A stretch of DNA of 64,000 nt from positions 171,948 to 235,947 of the forward strand of contig JAJZUV010000003.1 in NCBI GenBank assembly GCA_021848345.1, read 5' to 3'. A program made the translations under genes and the position numbers. The notes under the pieces are model-generated. The model saw nothing but the letters and a program-made list of their open reading frames with translations, was not told the DNA's origin and ran no database searches. Below are positions 19,988 to 30,056 of this stretch, in pieces. Source of the stretch: Pseudomonadota bacterium (GTDB lineage: Bacteria; Pseudomonadota; Gammaproteobacteria; Burkholderiales; Burkholderiaceae_C). Position 1 is the first letter of the stretch. Each line of letters starts with the position of its first letter.

Positions 19988-22066
19988 ATGTCCCCGAACC
20001 CCACCGCGGCCGTGCAGGCCGCCAACCCCCTGCTCGGCGATGCCGTGCTCGCCGCGCTGGAACTGCCCGACTTCAGCGCACTGCGCCCCGAGCACATCGA
20101 ACCCGCGGTGCGCGAACTCATGGCGCGGGTGCGCGCCGCGCACGAACGGGTCTGCGCGGGCGACCCCGCGCGCCCGGCGAGCTGGGAGGACCTGGTGCAG
20201 GCGCTGGAGCCCGACTCCGAGGCCCTGGGGCGCGCCTGGGGCATGGTGTCGCACCTGCACGCGGTGGCCGACACCCCCGAGCTGCGCCGCGCCTTCAACG
20301 CCATGCTGCCCGAGGTCACGCAGCTGTGGACCGAGCTGGGTTCCGACCCCCGGCTGTTCGCCCGCTACCGCGCGCTGCGCGAGGGCAGCGGCTTCGCCGC
20401 GCTGCCGGCGCTGCGCCGGCGCATCGTCGAGCACGCGCTGCGCGATCTGCGCCTGTCCGGCGCCGAACTGCGCGGCGAGGCCCATGCGCGCTTCGAGGCC
20501 ATCGAGCAGCGCGGCGCCGAACTGGAACAGGCCTTTTCCGAACACCTGCTCGACGCCACCGACGGCTTTTCGCTGCGCGCCGAGGCGTCGCAGCTCGAGG
20601 GCCTGCCGGACGACCTGCTGCAGACCGCGCACGAGGCCGCGGGCGAACAGGGCGGCTGGCGCTTCACGCTGCACCAGCCCAGCTACGTGCCGCTGATGCA
20701 GCACGCGCGCGACCGCGCGCTGCGCCAGGCGATGTACCGCGCCTACGTCACCCGCGCCAGCGAACTCGGCGACCCTCGCCTGGACAACTCGGGAATCATG
20801 GCCGAGCTGCTGGCGCTGCGCGCCGAACTCGCGCGCCTGCTGGGCTTCGCCGACTACGCCGAACTTTCGCTGCAGACCAAGATGGCCGACAGCGCCGCGC
20901 AGGTGGAGGAGTTCCTGCTCGACCTGGCGCGCCGCGCCCGCCCCTACGCCGAGCGGGACCTGCGCGAGCTGCGCGCCTTCGCGGCGACCGAGCTGGGACT
21001 GCCCGATCTGCAGTCCTGGGACCTGGCCTTCGCCTCCGAGCGCCTGCGCGAGCAGCGCTACGCCTACTCGGAAGAGCAGCTGCGCCAGTATTTCACCGAA
21101 CCCCAGGTGCTGGCCGGCCTGTTCGACCTGGTGCACCGCCTGTTCGGCGTGCGCATCGTGGAGCAGCCGGCCTCCGGCGCCTGGCATCCGGAAGTACGCC
21201 TGTGGCGCGTGGAGCGCGACGGCGGCGAACTGCTCGGGCATGTCTACACCGACCTGCACGCGCGCCCCGGCAAGCGCGGCGGGGCCTGGATGGACGGGCT
21301 GCGCTCGCGCTGGCTGCGCGCCGACGGCGCGCTGCAGACCCCGGTCGCGGTGCTGACCTGCAACTTCGCCTCAGGTGTCGGCGCCCGCCCGCCGCTGCTC
21401 AGCCACGACGACGTGCAGACCCTGTTCCACGAATTCGGGCATGGGCTGCACCACCTGCTCACGCGGGTGGACGAACTCGGCGCCTCGGGGCTTTCCGGGG
21501 TCGAATGGGACGCGGTGGAACTGCCCAGCCAGTTCCTGGAGAACTACTGCTGGGAATGGGAGGTGCTGCGCGGCCTCGGGCGCCACGTGGACACCGGCGA
21601 GGCGCTTCCGCGCGAACTCTTCGATCGCATGCTGGCGGCGCGCAACTTCCAGGCCGGCATGCAGACCCTTCGCCAGGTGGAGTTCTCGCTGTTCGACCTG
21701 AGGGTGCACCGCGACCTGCGGGAGTTCACGCCCCAGGCCGTGGCCGGAATCGCCGAGCAGGTGCGCCGCGAGGTGGCTGTGGTGTTTCCTCCCGAGTTCG
21801 CCCGCTTCCAGCACAGCTTCTCGCACATCTTCGCCGGCGGCTACGCGGCGGGCTACTACAGCTACAAATGGGCCGAGGTGCTGTCGGCCGACGCCTACGC
21901 GCAGTTCGAGGAACACGGCGTGCTCGACCCCGACACCGGCGCCCGGTTCCGCGACGAGATCCTCGCGCGGGGCAGCAGCCGCGACGCCATCGATTCCTTC
22001 CGCGCGTTTCGCGGGCGCGAGCCCAGCATCGACGCGTTGTTGCGCCACCAGGGCATGGCCGGCTGA
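19988..22066 (+). CDS. prlC: Oligopeptidase A (M3 zinc metallopeptidase)
   Basis: Cytoplasmic thimet-type peptidase that degrades short peptides, including cleaved signal peptides. It has 692 residues, the usual PrlC length, and the zinc site H481-E-F-G-H485 (TLFHEFGHGLHHLL), with the third ligand in the following ENYCWEW region. The C-terminal part (FAGGYAAGYYSYKWAEVLSADAY) is strongly family-like. It lies 51 bp after folD and is probably in the same transcript. Confidence 0.95.
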   Translation: MSPNPTAAVQAANPLLGDAVLAALELPDFSALRPEHIEPAVRELMARVRAAHERVCAGDPARPASWEDLVQALEPDSEALGRAWGMVSHLHAVADTPELRRAFNAMLPEVTQLWTELGSDPRLFARYRALREGSGFAALPALRRRIVEHALRDLRLSGAELRGEAHARFEAIEQRGAELEQAFSEHLLDATDGFSLRAEASQLEGLPDDLLQTAHEAAGEQGGWRFTLHQPSYVPLMQHARDRALRQAMYRAYVTRASELGDPRLDNSGIMAELLALRAELARLLGFADYAELSLQTKMADSAAQVEEFLLDLARRARPYAERDLRELRAFAATELGLPDLQSWDLAFASERLREQRYAYSEEQLRQYFTEPQVLAGLFDLVHRLFGVRIVEQPASGAWHPEVRLWRVERDGGELLGHVYTDLHARPGKRGGAWMDGLRSRWLRADGALQTPVAVLTCNFASGVGARPPLLSHDDVQTLFHEFGHGLHHLLTRVDELGASGLSGVEWDAVELPSQFLENYCWEWEVLRGLGRHVDTGEALPRELFDRMLAARNFQAGMQTLRQVEFSLFDLRVHRDLREFTPQAVAGIAEQVRREVAVVFPPEFARFQHSFSHIFAGGYAAGYYSYKWAEVLSADAYAQFEEHGVLDPDTGARFRDEILARGSSRDAIDSFRAFRGREPSIDALLRHQGMAG

Positions 22067-22160
22067 GCGGCCCCGGGCGCCGCGCGCGGCGCGAGGCGCG
22101 ATACCATCGGGTCGTCCGGCGCCCTCGCGACAAGCGCCGACACCACTGGAGGCAGTAGCG

Positions 22161-22814
22161 ATGCGATACGTCTTGCGCCTGGCACCCGGGCTCGCCCTCG
22201 GCTTCGCGCTGGCCCTGGGCTGCGCCCCGGCGGCCTGGGCCGTCTACAAGGTCGTCGGCCCCGACGGAAGCGTGACCTTCACCGACGTGCCGCCGTCGTC
22301 CGGAGGAGGCACCGTGCTGCAGCCCGCCGCTCCGCGCATGCCCCAGCCGGCGCAGGGCGGCGACGACCAGCTGCCGCCGCGCCTGCGCCAGCTGCAACAG
22401 CAGGCCCCGGTGGTGGTGTACACCGCGCCCAACTGCAAGGCCTGCGACGACGGCATCCATCTGCTGCGCGAGCGCGGCGTCCCCTACGCGGAGAGGACCA
22501 TCGTCACGCCGCAGGACGCGCAGGCCTTCAAGGCCTTCGACCCCGGTCTGCAGGTGCCTCTGCTGAGCGTGGCCGGCGTGAAGCTCTCGCCGGGCTTCAA
22601 CGCCGGCGCGTGGAACCAGGCGCTGGACTCCGCCGGCTACCCGCATCGCTCGGAACTGCCCAAGGGCTATCGCTTCGCCATCCCGCGCCCGCTGGCGGGC
22701 GCGCCCGCCGTGCTGCCCGGCTCGACCCACGAGCCCTCGGACACGGCCTCGCCGGCGCAACCCTCGGTGGCACCGCCGCCCAACCCCAACGCGCCGCCGG
22801 GCTTCAAATTCTGA
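22161..22814 (+). CDS. Secreted DUF4124 protein with glutaredoxin-like domain
   Basis: A 217-residue exported protein. A signal peptide (about 1-27, ending PAAWA) is followed by a DUF4124 segment (YKVVGPDGSVTFTDVPP, 28-46). Next comes a glutaredoxin-like domain (about 75-155) with a CxxC site in YTAPNCKACDDGIHLLRERGVPY and a later family-like VPLLSV segment, then a Pro-rich tail. A periplasmic thiol/disulfide role is plausible but unproven. The start ATG 22161 has GGAGG about 10 bases upstream. It lies 94 bp after prlC. Confidence 0.75.
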   Translation: MRYVLRLAPGLALGFALALGCAPAAWAVYKVVGPDGSVTFTDVPPSSGGGTVLQPAAPRMPQPAQGGDDQLPPRLRQLQQQAPVVVYTAPNCKACDDGIHLLRERGVPYAERTIVTPQDAQAFKAFDPGLQVPLLSVAGVKLSPGFNAGAWNQALDSAGYPHRSELPKGYRFAIPRPLAGAPAVLPGSTHEPSDTASPAQPSVAPPPNPNAPPGFKF

Positions 22815-23180
22815 GCCTACCAGGGGCTGGCCTCACCGTATTTCGGCCGACCGAAGCGATCTGAGCCGCCCGCGCGCGCTCCCGGATTCATAGACGCAGT
22901 ACCCTGCCTGGACGCCTACGGTCACAGGTGGAGATCCGTGCGCCTCGCAGCCCGAGATCGGTCGACCATCGCCCGCAGGCTGGAAACCAAACGATCGGAG
23001 GCACGAGCTGACGCATCCGGCTCGTCGGATCGCAGAGTTCGTCGCACTGCACATTTCCGTATTAGGCCTATTTCAAATATGGAGATTCGGGAACTTTTCC
23101 GAGCGAGAGAACTCTCAGGATCTGAGCAGTCGCTTTCGACATGCCCAAATCCAGACAGCACCTGATCGATGGAGACGACG
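22815..23180. other. Intergenic stretch leading into a low-GC patch
   Basis: No gene recognised. Base composition falls from strongly GC-rich to near half GC around 22.9-23.1 kb. Short frames on both strands carry no signal, motif or good start. A perfect dyad CTCAG-GAT-CTGAG lies at 23114-23126, about 55 bp before the next gene, and could be an operator. The left edge of a transferred segment probably lies in this stretch. Confidence 0.45.
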
Positions 23181-23945
23181 ATGCGCGCAGAAATTTATCA
23201 TTTGAATCCTGAACTTATTGATCTACTCGAACGAGCATCCCACGCACCGGCGCTGAGAAACGATTTCTATACAAAATGGATTCGTGGACCACTCGGGCCC
23301 TCCGAGGTCGAGGTGTTCGCAGCCAACTACTTCGCTCGCACGCGCCATACCTCCGCCATGGTTGCATACACACTTCTCGCCCTGGACGATGTCGAAGCTA
23401 AGACTGAGATCTCGAAGAACCTCTTTTCCGAATTCGGCAATGGAAATCCGCAGAAAGCGCATATCAATCTTTTGATCGATTATTTGCTGGATCTTCTTGG
23501 ACGGCTTCGCGGGCGAAAATGCTCAGTTGAAGAATTTAATTCGCTTCCGATCCTGCCTACGACGACTGAATTCACGAAACGTCAGCATTCGCTCTATCAA
23601 CCAGGGCCCCATTCAATGGACCGATGTCGCGTACTTGGGGCGCATCTGGCACAGGAATGGATCGCTTACCCGATGCTTGTTCAGCTTTACGAGGGAGCGC
23701 GAAACTATCAATACTTATATCAGGATTTGGATGAATTCCATGAAGAATGCGAGTACTTTTACACGCATATCGGCGAAAGCGAGAAAAGTCATCGAGAACA
23801 AGCATTGTTCGCGGCAGGTCGCGCGTGCCAGAGCTCTTCGGACCATGACGCCAGGCTGGACTCGGCACGAGCCTTCCTGGAGATCACGGCAAATTTCTGG
23901 GATGGGTTAGCGCTTGCGATGCAAAGCAGGCGCACCGGCCCTTGA
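23181..23945 (+). CDS. Heme-oxygenase-like (TENA/CADD-type) putative diiron enzyme, low GC
   Basis: A 254-residue all-helical protein resembling iron-containing redox enzymes of the heme-oxygenase-like diiron superfamily. That group includes CADD (p-aminobenzoate synthesis), BesC and UndA. Candidate metal ligands are E84 and H94 (LFSEFGNGNPQKAH), E159 or E171 (QEWIAYPMLVQLYE), and H196, E201 and H204 (YTHIGESEKSH). The last cluster is H-x4-E-x2-H, not the H-x3-D/E-x2-H of CADD. GC content is near half, far below its neighbours, which suggests transfer. ATG 23181 has GGAG seven bases upstream; ATG 23169 is also in frame. It ends 1 bp before an EamA exporter gene. The substrate is unknown. Confidence 0.65.
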   Translation: MRAEIYHLNPELIDLLERASHAPALRNDFYTKWIRGPLGPSEVEVFAANYFARTRHTSAMVAYTLLALDDVEAKTEISKNLFSEFGNGNPQKAHINLLIDYLLDLLGRLRGRKCSVEEFNSLPILPTTTEFTKRQHSLYQPGPHSMDRCRVLGAHLAQEWIAYPMLVQLYEGARNYQYLYQDLDEFHEECEYFYTHIGESEKSHREQALFAAGRACQSSSDHDARLDSARAFLEITANFWDGLALAMQSRRTGP

Positions 23946-23946
23946 C

Positions 23947-24957
23947 ATGGCTTCGAGTCGCTTTGGCCTCCGTCCTGACAAGGCGCCGCGAGTCGCTGCG
24001 GCGGCCGCACTGGCCGTCGCGTGCTGGGCCTACGCGCCCACGGGCATCCGGATCGCACTGCAAAGCTACTCTCCGACCCAGGTCGCCTTGCTTCGGTTCG
24101 CGATCGCCTCGCTTGTCCTGCTGGGTATGGCCTTGGGGCGGAACATCGCCCGCATCCGCCCCGCGGACCTTCCGTGGATCGCGACCCTGGCCTTGTTCGG
24201 TGTCGCCGGACACCATGTCGCGCTCAATTTCGGGCAGAGAGGAGTCAGCGCGGCGGCGGCGAGTTGCCTCGCCCAGACCGTCCCCATCTTCACGGCGCTG
24301 CTGGCCAGGCCGGTGCTGGGCGAAGTCGTCGCGCCCCGGCATTGGGCTTGCGTGGTTGTCGGCGCCTGCGGCGCGATCCTGATCGTGAAGGGCGATCAGG
24401 ACGTCTCAGGATCCTGGGCGGGAGGCGCGCTGGTCCTGCTCGCGGCTCTGAGCTGGGGAATCTATTTCACACTGCAACGCCGGACATCCCGCAGGATGGA
24501 TGGACTCAGCGTCTCGTGCTACACCGTATGGCTGGGCACCGCCATGCTGCTGCCCATCGGGCTTCCCGGGCTCCGCACTGGTCTTGCACAGGCCTCGACC
24601 GGGGCGAATCTCGCGCTTGTGCTGCTGGGCATTTTCCCCAGTGCCCTCGCCTACATGGCCTGGAACCATGTGCTCCGCCACCGGGAGGCAAGTCGAGCAA
24701 GCCTGTGGTTGTTCCTCATCCCGCCCGTGGCCATGCTCATCGCCGTTCCCGCGTTGCACGAGACGCCGAGCCCCATGCTGCTCGTAGGCGCGGGATTGGT
24801 CGCATGCAGCGTCCTGTTGCTGCCCGGCAGCCCGGACGCGCAGGCGCAGCAGGCCTGCGTTCGACCGGCGCCTATACGTAGTCTCGCTGCGAGACTCCGT
24901 CGGCTCCGCCCACCAGCGCCACGTCGGCGCCGCGACGGGCGAACAGGCCCACCGTGA
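23947..24957 (+). CDS. EamA/DMT-family transporter
   Basis: An inner-membrane drug/metabolite transporter with two EamA repeats and about ten transmembrane helices in residues 10-300. Examples are [38 protein letters not shown] and [17 protein letters not shown]. The first repeat begins [18 protein letters not shown] 23947 is 1 bp after the diiron-enzyme stop, so the two are coupled and the exporter may handle that enzyme's substrate or product. Its last 86 bp lie antisense to the end of rpiA. The Arg/Pro-rich tail there looks like read-through, not a natural C-terminus. GC is high, unlike the preceding gene. Confidence 0.82.
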   Translation: MASSRFGLRPDKAPRVAAAAALAVACWAYAPTGIRIALQSYSPTQVALLRFAIASLVLLGMALGRNIARIRPADLPWIATLALFGVAGHHVALNFGQRGVSAAAASCLAQTVPIFTALLARPVLGEVVAPRHWACVVVGACGAILIVKGDQDVSGSWAGGALVLLAALSWGIYFTLQRRTSRRMDGLSVSCYTVWLGTAMLLPIGLPGLRTGLAQASTGANLALVLLGIFPSALAYMAWNHVLRHREASRASLWLFLIPPVAMLIAVPALHETPSPMLLVGAGLVACSVLLLPGSPDAQAQQACVRPAPIRSLAARLRRLRPPAPRRRRDGRTGPP

Positions 24958-25534
24958 CCACGCCGGGAATCTGGTTGAGGCGGCTTTCCAGCTCGGTCGG
25001 GTGCTCGATGCGCAAGCCGTGCACATCGAGGATCTGGTTGCCGTTGTCGGTCACAAAGCCCTCGCGCAGGCGCGGCTCGCCGCCCAGGTCGCGCAGGCGC
25101 GCGCGCACCAGTTCGCGCGCCATCGGCACCACCTCCACCGGCAGCGGGAAGGTGCCCAGCACCGGCACCAGCTTGCTGGCGTCGACGATGCACACGAAGC
25201 GCTCGGCCGCCTCGGCGATGATCTTCTCGCGCGTGAGCGCGCCGCCGCCGCCCTTGATCATCGCACCGCCCGGGTCGATCTCGTCGGCACCGTCCACGTA
25301 GACCGGCAGCGCATGCACCTCGTTCAGGTCCAGCACCTCGATGCCGTGCGCGCGCAGCCGTTCGGTGCTGCGCTCCGAGCTCGACACGGCGGCGCGTACG
25401 CGGTCGCGGATTCCCGCCAGGGCGTCGATGAAATGGTTCACGGTGGAGCCGGTTCCCACGCCGATCACCGCGCCGGGCACCACGAAACGCAGCGCCGCCT
25501 GCGCCACCGCCTGTTTGAGTTCGTCCTGGGTCAT
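24872..25534 (-). CDS. rpiA: Ribose-5-phosphate isomerase A
   Basis: Interconverts ribose 5-phosphate and ribulose 5-phosphate in the pentose phosphate pathway. The 220-residue protein has [35 protein letters not shown] and [11 protein letters not shown], the active-site signatures of RpiA. ATG 25534 gives the family-typical start [15 protein letters not shown]. Its 3' end overlaps the convergent EamA gene. It diverges from pyrD across about 120 bp containing GATAAT on the minus strand (near 25611-25616), a possible -10. Confidence 0.96.
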   Translation of the reverse strand: MTQDELKQAVAQAALRFVVPGAVIGVGTGSTVNHFIDALAGIRDRVRAAVSSSERSTERLRAHGIEVLDLNEVHALPVYVDGADEIDPGGAMIKGGGGALTREKIIAEAAERFVCIVDASKLVPVLGTFPLPVEVVPMARELVRARLRDLGGEPRLREGFVTDNGNQILDVHGLRIEHPTELESRLNQIPGVVTVGLFARRGADVALVGGADGVSQRDYV

Positions 25535-25656
25535 GCGAGCCTGCCGCGAGGGATGGGGAAAGAAGCACAGCGCGCCGCGTCGCAGCGCGCTGTCCGGGAA
25601 GACAAAGCCCTTATTATCGCCGCTGCTCCGAACGGCTCCTGCAGCCCTCCCACGCG

Positions 25657-26685
25657 ATGCCCCTGCCCTACGCGCTGATCCGCCCGCTGCTGTTCCGGCT
25701 GGATCCCGAAGCCGCACATCATCTCGGCCTGCGCGCGCTGCGCACCATGCACCAGTGCGGCCTGAGCCTGCTGCTCGCGCAGCCCCGGGTGATCGACCCG
25801 GTGCGCCTGCTGGGGCTGGAATTTCCCAATCGCGTGGGCCTGGCCGCCGGACTGGACAAGAACGGCGAGGCCATCGACGCCCTCGCCGCGCTGGGCTTCG
25901 GCTTCGTCGAGGTCGGAACGGTCACCCCGCTGGCGCAGGGCGGCAACCCGCGCCCGCGCATGTTCCGCCTGCCGCAGGCGCGCGCGCTGATCAATCGCAT
26001 GGGGTTCAACAACCAGGGGCTCGACGCCTTCCTGCGCAACGTGCGGCGCAGCCGTCGCGAGGTTCCGCTGGGCCTGAACATCGGCAAGAACGCCGCCACG
26101 CCCATCGAGGCGGCGCTGCAGGACTACACGAGTTGCCTGCGCGCCGTGCACGAGCATGCGGACTACGTGACCGTCAACGTGTCGTCGCCGAACACCGCCG
26201 GACTGCGCCAACTGCAAAGCGACGACGCGCTGGAAGGTTTGCTCGGCGGGCTGGCCGAGGTGCGCGAGCGCCTGGCCCAGGAGCAGGGACGACGCGTGCC
26301 GATGCTGCTCAAGGTGGCACCCGACCTGGAGGCGCCGCAGGTGCACGCGCTGGCCGATGCGCTGGTGCGTCACGGCATGGATGGCGTGATCGCCACCAAC
26401 ACGACCATCTCGCGCCGCGGCGTGGAGGGCCTGGCGCATGCCGAGCAGGCCGGCGGCCTGAGCGGCGCACCGTTGCGCGAGGCGTCCAACCGGGTGATCT
26501 CGCTGCTGCGCGAGCACCTGGGGCCGGGCTTTCCCATCATCGGCGCGGGAGGCGTGATGGATGGCTCCGACGCGCTGGAAAAGCGGCGCTGCGGAGCCGA
26601 CCTCGTGCAGTTGTACAGCGGCCTGATCTACCGCGGCCCCGGCCTGGTGCACGAATGCGCCCAGGCCCTGGCGCGCACGCGCTGA
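25657..26685 (+). CDS. pyrD: Dihydroorotate dehydrogenase (quinone), class 2
   Basis: Membrane-associated FMN enzyme that oxidises dihydroorotate to orotate with quinone in pyrimidine synthesis. The 342 residues carry the class-2 N-terminal amphipathic extension, [27 protein letters not shown], the catalytic serine region [13 protein letters not shown], and [13 protein letters not shown] with [14 protein letters not shown] for FMN phosphate binding. It is transcribed alone, divergent from rpiA and convergent with the small gene at 26715. Confidence 0.97.
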   Translation: MPLPYALIRPLLFRLDPEAAHHLGLRALRTMHQCGLSLLLAQPRVIDPVRLLGLEFPNRVGLAAGLDKNGEAIDALAALGFGFVEVGTVTPLAQGGNPRPRMFRLPQARALINRMGFNNQGLDAFLRNVRRSRREVPLGLNIGKNAATPIEAALQDYTSCLRAVHEHADYVTVNVSSPNTAGLRQLQSDDALEGLLGGLAEVRERLAQEQGRRVPMLLKVAPDLEAPQVHALADALVRHGMDGVIATNTTISRRGVEGLAHAEQAGGLSGAPLREASNRVISLLREHLGPGFPIIGAGGVMDGSDALEKRRCGADLVQLYSGLIYRGPGLVHECAQALARTR

Positions 26686-26714
26686 ATCGGTCGAGTCGGG
26701 CAGGGCCCGGCGCC

Positions 26715-26984
26715 TTACTTCTGCTTCAGGCGCGTCTTGTTCGCGGTGATGTGTTCGTAGATTTCGCGCGAGCGCTGCGACAGGGGACGGCCGAACCCTT
26801 CACGCCACGGCGAGGACACCTTCACCTGCGGGCGCTTGCGGAAAGTCGACGCGACCTCCGCGGCATTTTCCATCATCAGATCCCAGGGATTGGGGGCCTG
26901 CTTGGACGCCTGGGGTTTGGTGCTCACCGTCTCGCTGGTGTCCACGTCCCCGGATTTGCGCGTAGTAGTCGTCGTTTTCGCCAC
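26715..26984 (-). CDS. Small conserved-looking protein of unknown function
   Basis: An 89-residue basic protein with a GTG start, AAGGGCGAG a few bases upstream and a TAA stop. The N-terminus is Thr/Ser/Lys-rich and probably disordered. The core has PNPWDLMMENAAEVASTF and a basic segment around RKRPQVKVSSPWREGF, ending RSREIYEHITANK. There are no cysteines, membrane segments or known motifs. The charge pattern could suit nucleic-acid or ribosome contact, but that is only a guess. It lies downstream of gltX on the same strand, separated by about 340 bp. Confidence 0.6.
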   Translation of the reverse strand: MAKTTTTTRKSGDVDTSETVSTKPQASKQAPNPWDLMMENAAEVASTFRKRPQVKVSSPWREGFGRPLSQRSREIYEHITANKTRLKQK

Positions 26985-27324
26985 GGCTCGCCCTTTTCAA
27001 AAGCCATACACCATCCTCGGCCCGACCCCGCGCGACACGAGACGCGGACCTGCCAGCACCGCGCGGAAAGCTCGCGGATTCGATGTGCCGGGCAAACAGC
27101 CCCGCCCGGTTGCGGGGTATGGACAACCCGACGCATCCAGGTACACTGGCCCGCCACGGCTGGGTTTTCACCCTGCGGGTTTGTGTCTACACCGAACCCA
27201 CGGCTCGGCGCCTGCATCACTGCGGGCAGCCTCCCCTCGGGCGCACTCAGTAATTGTAACCCGAAACGTCGCATCAGCGCCACAGGGCGCCTCGGACGCG
27301 CCGACACGGGATGCGGCCGGCGGG
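26985..27324. other. Intergenic stretch between gltX and the small gene
   Basis: No gene recognised. It holds an imperfect hairpin at 27177-27199 (GGGTT-GTGT against ACAC-AACCC) without a T run. A minus-strand TACAAT (27258-27253) could be a -10, but no convincing -35 lies in front of it. Presumably this is the promoter/leader of the small gene and the 3' region of gltX. Confidence 0.4.
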
Positions 27325-28734
27325 TCAATCCGCTCCGAGCCCTGCGCGCACGCGCTGCAGCACCGTTTCGCGCGCGAACAGCGCCAGCACGGCGTCGACC
27401 GACGGAGTCTGCGCGCGCCCGGTGACCAGATGCCGCAAGGGCATCGCCAACTGCGGCATTTTCAGCTTGTGCTCACCCAGCACCTGCTTGAGCGCGCCCC
27501 CCACCGAGGCCGCATCCCACACGGGCAAGGCTTCGAGCAGCGCCACCAAGGCGCGCAGCGCTTCGCGCACCGGCGGGCTCAGCAGCGGCTCCAGCACCTG
27601 CGCATCGGGGCTGGGTTCGGCGTAGAACATCGCGCACAGCTCGGCGATCTCCAGCAGGGTCGATGCGCGCTCGCGCAACAGCAGCGCCGCCGCCTCCAGG
27701 CTCACGCCCTGCTCGCGCAGACCCAGGCGCTCCAGGAAGGGGCGCAGCAGTTCGGCCAGGCGCGGCGGCTCCATGGCGCGCAGGTACTGCGCGTTGACCC
27801 ACTTGAGCTTCTCGCCGTCGAACTGCGCGGCCGAACGCCCCAGATGATCGAGGTCGAACCACTGCACGAACTGCTCGCGGCCGAACAGCTCGTCGTCCCC
27901 GTGCGACCAGCCCAGGCGCGCGAGGTAATTGACCATGGCATCGGCCAGGTAACCCTCGTCCCGGTATTGCAGCACGCTCTTCGCGCCGCTGCGCTTGGAC
28001 AGCTTGTCGCCCTGCTCGTTGAGCACCGTCGGCAGGTGGGCATACACCGGCGGTTCGCTGCCCAGCGCGCGGAAGATGTGGATCTGGCGCGGGGTGTTGT
28101 TGACGTGGTCGTCGCCGCGGATCACATGGGTGATGCGCATGTCGATGTCGTCGACCACCACGCAGAAGTTGTAGGTCGGCGTGCCGTCCGGACGCGCGAT
28201 CACCAGGTCGTCGAGCTCGGCGTTGTCGAAACTCACCTGCCCCTTGACCCGGTCCAGCCAGCTCACGCTGCCGTGCGCGGGGGTGCGAAAGCGCAGCACC
28301 GGCTGCACCCCTGCCGGCACCGCGGGCAGCGCCTTGCCCGGCTCGGGACGCCAGGTGCCGTCGTAGCGCGGCTTGAGTCCGGCGGCCATCTGGCGCTCGC
28401 GCAGGGCATCGAGTTCGGCGCTGCTCATGTAGCAGGGATAGGCGTGTCCGGCCTCGACCAGTTGCCGCAGCACCTCGCGGTAACGCTGCATGCGCTGCAT
28501 CTGGTAGATCGGACCCTCGTCGTAGTGCAGGCCCATCCACTGCATGGACTCGAGGATCACGTCCACCGCCGCCTGGGTGGAACGCTCGGTGTCGGTGTCC
28601 TCGATGCGCAGCACGAATTGCCCGCCGTGATGCCGGGCGAAGGCCCAGGGATACAGGGCCGAGCGAATGTTGCCGAGGTGGATGAAGCCGGTCGGGCTGG
28701 GTGCGAAGCGGGTACGTACCGGAGTCGTGGTCAT
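27325..28734 (-). CDS. gltX: Glutamyl-tRNA synthetase
   Basis: Class I synthetase charging tRNA-Glu. The 469 residues have the HIGH-type motif in [15 protein letters not shown] and the KMSKS-type motif [17 protein letters not shown] and the [19 protein letters not shown] stretch are also typical. The C-terminal anticodon-binding domain is complete. ATG 28734 starts at the conserved N-terminus (TRFAPSPTG); the open frame upstream belongs to metZ read in another frame. It lies 44 bp after metZ. Confidence 0.97.
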   Translation of the reverse strand: MTTTPVRTRFAPSPTGFIHLGNIRSALYPWAFARHHGGQFVLRIEDTDTERSTQAAVDVILESMQWMGLHYDEGPIYQMQRMQRYREVLRQLVEAGHAYPCYMSSAELDALRERQMAAGLKPRYDGTWRPEPGKALPAVPAGVQPVLRFRTPAHGSVSWLDRVKGQVSFDNAELDDLVIARPDGTPTYNFCVVVDDIDMRITHVIRGDDHVNNTPRQIHIFRALGSEPPVYAHLPTVLNEQGDKLSKRSGAKSVLQYRDEGYLADAMVNYLARLGWSHGDDELFGREQFVQWFDLDHLGRSAAQFDGEKLKWVNAQYLRAMEPPRLAELLRPFLERLGLREQGVSLEAAALLLRERASTLLEIAELCAMFYAEPSPDAQVLEPLLSPPVREALRALVALLEALPVWDAASVGGALKQVLGEHKLKMPQLAMPLRHLVTGRAQTPSVDAVLALFARETVLQRVRAGLGAD

Positions 28735-28778
28735 GAGGTGCGCGAACGGCTCGCGAGCAAGGATTCTGGATGGAGCCT

Positions 28779-30056
28779 TCAGGCCCCGGCGGCGCGCAGG
28801 CCGGGAGCCAGGTCGGCCTGCAGGTCCGACGGGTGCTCCAGGCCCACGCCGATGCGGATCAGGCCCTGGCCGATGCCGGCGGCCTGGCGTTGCGCCTCGC
28901 TGAGTCGTCCGTGGGAGGTGCTGGCCGGATGGGTGATGGTGGTTCGGGTGTCGCCGAAATTGGCCGTGATGGAGCACAGGCGCGTGGCGTCGATCAGCGC
29001 GAAGGCGCGCTCGCGCGCCTGCTCCGGGCCGTCGGCGGCCAGATCGAAGGACAGCACGGCGCCGCCCTGCCCGGATTGCTGCGCCATGGCCAGCACGTGC
29101 TGGGGATGCGAGACCAGTCCGGGGTAGTACACGCGCGACACCGCGGGCTGCTGCTCCAGCCACAGCGCCAGTTCCAGCGCGCGCGCGCTTTGCGTCTGCA
29201 CGCGCAGGCCCAGGGTCTCCATGCCCTTGTGCACCACCCAGGCGTTGAAGGGCGACAGGCTGATGCCGGCGCTGCGCTGCACCGGCAGCAGCTTGCCTTC
29301 GATGATCTCGCGCGTGCCGCACAATGCGCCGGCCAGCGTGCGGCCCTGGCCGTCGAGGAACTTGGTGCCCGAGTGCATGACGATGTCGGCGCCGAATTCC
29401 AGCGGACGTTGCAGCGCCGGCGAACAAAAGCAGTTGTCCACCACCAGCAGCGCCCCGCCGTCGTGCGCCAGCGCGGCCAGCGCGGCGATGTCGCACACCT
29501 CGGCCAGCGGGTTGCTCGGGGTCTCGGCGAACAGCAGGCGGGTGCGCCCCGGGCGCATCGCGGCCTTCCATTCCCCGACGTCGGTCTGCGAGACGAAGCT
29601 GGTCTCGACCCCGAACTTGCCGAAGATGTCCCCGAGCAGCTTGATGGTGGAGCCGAACACCGAGCGCGAGCACACCACGTGGTCGCCGGACTTCAGCAGG
29701 CCCAGCATCAGCAGCGTGATGGCGCCCATGCCGCTGGACGTGGCCAGCGCCGCCTGCGCGCCTTCCAGCGCGGCCAGGCGGGTTTCCATGGCCGCGACGC
29801 TGGGGTTGGAAAAGCGCGAATAGATGAAGCCCTCCTCGTCGCCGGCGAAGCGCGCGGCGGCGCTGCGCGCGTCCTGCTGCACGAAGCTGCTGCTCAGGAA
29901 CACCGCCTCGCTGTGCTCGCCGTACGGGGTGCGCGGCACCGAGGCGCGCACGGCCACGGTGTCGGGGTGCCAGGAGACGTCCGGCGGGACCGTCGCGTCA
30001 TCGTTCGGCCGCGCGCCGGCGGCCTGCCTCGCGGCGTCGTCGCTGCGGGAGTTCAT
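28779..30056 (-). CDS. metZ: O-succinylhomoserine sulfhydrylase
   Basis: Cys/Met-metabolism PLP enzyme that makes homocysteine directly from O-succinylhomoserine and sulfide. The 425 residues show [38 protein letters not shown], the PLP-lysine site [13 protein letters not shown] and [16 protein letters not shown]. It shares a 4-bp overlap (ATGA) with purF, the purF-metZ order seen in many Burkholderiales. In a sulfur-oxidising organism direct sulfhydrylation is a plausible methionine route. The exact acyl donor is inferred from subfamily. Confidence 0.93.
   Translation of the reverse strand: MNSRSDDAARQAAGARPNDDATVPPDVSWHPDTVAVRASVPRTPYGEHSEAVFLSSSFVQQDARSAAARFAGDEEGFIYSRFSNPSVAAMETRLAALEGAQAALATSSGMGAITLLMLGLLKSGDHVVCSRSVFGSTIKLLGDIFGKFGVETSFVSQTDVGEWKAAMRPGRTRLLFAETPSNPLAEVCDIAALAALAHDGGALLVVDNCFCSPALQRPLEFGADIVMHSGTKFLDGQGRTLAGALCGTREIIEGKLLPVQRSAGISLSPFNAWVVHKGMETLGLRVQTQSARALELALWLEQQPAVSRVYYPGLVSHPQHVLAMAQQSGQGGAVLSFDLAADGPEQARERAFALIDATRLCSITANFGDTRTTITHPASTSHGRLSEAQRQAAGIGQGLIRIGVGLEHPSDLQADLAPGLRAAGA

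Noticed and set aside
22833..23165. Short frames of 73-79 codons on both strands before the diiron-enzyme gene
   Set aside because: No Shine-Dalgarno, no similarity and mutually overlapping; treated as non-coding.
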